Source: an uncultured Campylobacter sp.
Lineage (GTDB): Bacteria > Campylobacterota > Campylobacteria > Campylobacterales > Campylobacteraceae
Direction: 5' to 3'
NCBI RefSeq assembly: GCF_938040115.1
Contig: NZ_CALHXD010000292.1
Span: 1 to 5,818, forward strand
Length of the DNA: 5,818 nucleotides
Under the pieces are notes generated by a model that was not told the origin of the DNA, made no database searches, and saw nothing but the letters and a program-made list of their open reading frames with translations. Each line of letters starts with the position of its first letter. Within the stretch, counting starts at the first letter, position 1. Made by a program: the position numbers and the translations under genes. Shown piece by piece: positions 5,381 through 5,818 of the stretch.

Positions 5381-5818
5381 GAGAGTTAAAAATTTTCATA
5401 ATCGTAGTTATTTTAACCGGCGTAACATACTGGGGTATCGAGCCTTACGCGCATAACGTCATGCATCCGCACGTCGGCGCGGCCGATTACGACTTTGGCA
5501 CCGAGGATATAAATCAAGCCAAATCAGTAGTAGAAGCTAGACAAAAAGCCCTTGATGCGACAAAAGCTCTGAATGACGAGAAAAAAGTCGCCGGAGCACA
5601 AAAAGATCTCGAAGAGGCACAAAAATCTCTCGAAGACTACACCGCGTTTTGGAACGATATAAAGGCTATAAATTTAGCCAAAGGCGACGCGACTAAAGGC
5701 GCAGAAACCTTTGCAAGTGCTGGCTGCGCAGGCTGTCACGGCGTCGAGGCTGCGGGTATGCCGACAGCTATGAGCGCTGCTGAACTTAGCGAAGCGTACG
5801 GCGTAGTGCCGCCTGATC
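5377..5818 (+). CDS. petC: Cytochrome bc1 complex, membrane-anchored cytochrome c subunit (partial, 3' end outside)
   Basis: This is the third bc1 subunit, which takes electrons from the Rieske protein and passes them to soluble cytochrome c. It starts at ATG 5377, overlapping the petB stop as ATGA, with AAGGAG at 5364-5369. The window holds 147 codons with no stop. Residues 4-20 form an N-terminal membrane anchor with little before it, so the rest should lie in the periplasm. Residues 48-95 are rich in Ala, Lys, Glu and Gln with Leu/Val spacing typical of a coiled coil. The first heme c site is CAGCH (117-121); C117 and C120 bind the heme covalently and H121 is an iron ligand. The axial Met and any second heme site lie beyond the window. 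From its place and family knowledge I expect the epsilonproteobacterial diheme type, unrelated in fold to classical cytochrome c1, but only one heme motif is visible here. Confidence 0.93.
   Translation, partial: MRELKIFIIVVILTGVTYWGIEPYAHNVMHPHVGAADYDFGTEDINQAKSVVEARQKALDATKALNDEKKVAGAQKDLEEAQKSLEDYTAFWNDIKAINLAKGDATKGAETFASAGCAGCHGVEAAGMPTAMSAAELSEAYGVVPPD

Overview
The window reads as a chromosomal segment from an epsilonproteobacterium, most likely a Campylobacter of the group with moderate GC content. I infer this from the order mnmG (gidA) then petA-petB-petC, from epsilon-type cytochrome bc1 subunits, from promoters with T-rich upstream DNA and a TATAAT-like -10 box but no clear -35 box, and from codon use rich in AAA, TTT, CTA and ATA. 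I cannot fix the species from the sequence alone.

Layout. Bases 1-295 are AT-rich and non-coding, with one weak hairpin and a candidate promoter. A 139-residue protein of unknown function follows (296-715, +), ending just before a palindromic hairpin. After a 212-base gap with a good promoter comes a complete mnmG (928-2793, +), the FAD-binding subunit of the tRNA wobble-uridine modifying enzyme, closed by a strong intrinsic terminator. On the opposite strand lies a glyoxalase/VOC-family gene (2883-3262, -) that is broken by an apparent one-base deletion. The 341-base gap up to petA (3263-3603) is packed with the word AAATTT and carries the petA promoter. The rest is the petABC operon on the + strand: Rieske iron-sulfur protein, cytochrome b, and a membrane-anchored cytochrome c cut off by the window end.

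How the genes work together. PetA, PetB and PetC form the cytochrome bc1 complex, which takes electrons from the quinol pool (menaquinol in this group) and passes them to periplasmic cytochrome c while moving protons outward. The genes are tightly packed: a 10-base gap between petA and petB and a 4-base ATGA overlap between petB and petC. MnmG belongs to tRNA modification and is functionally unrelated; its place beside pet is a matter of conserved gene order.

I found no wholly new system. The points most worth a second look are the frameshifted VOC gene, the very large excess of AAATTT (about 46 copies by hand count, roughly 2-3 expected), the Rieske cluster motif lacking both residues that normally raise its potential, the b6-like heme-ligand spacing in cytochrome b, and a coiled-coil spacer in PetC.
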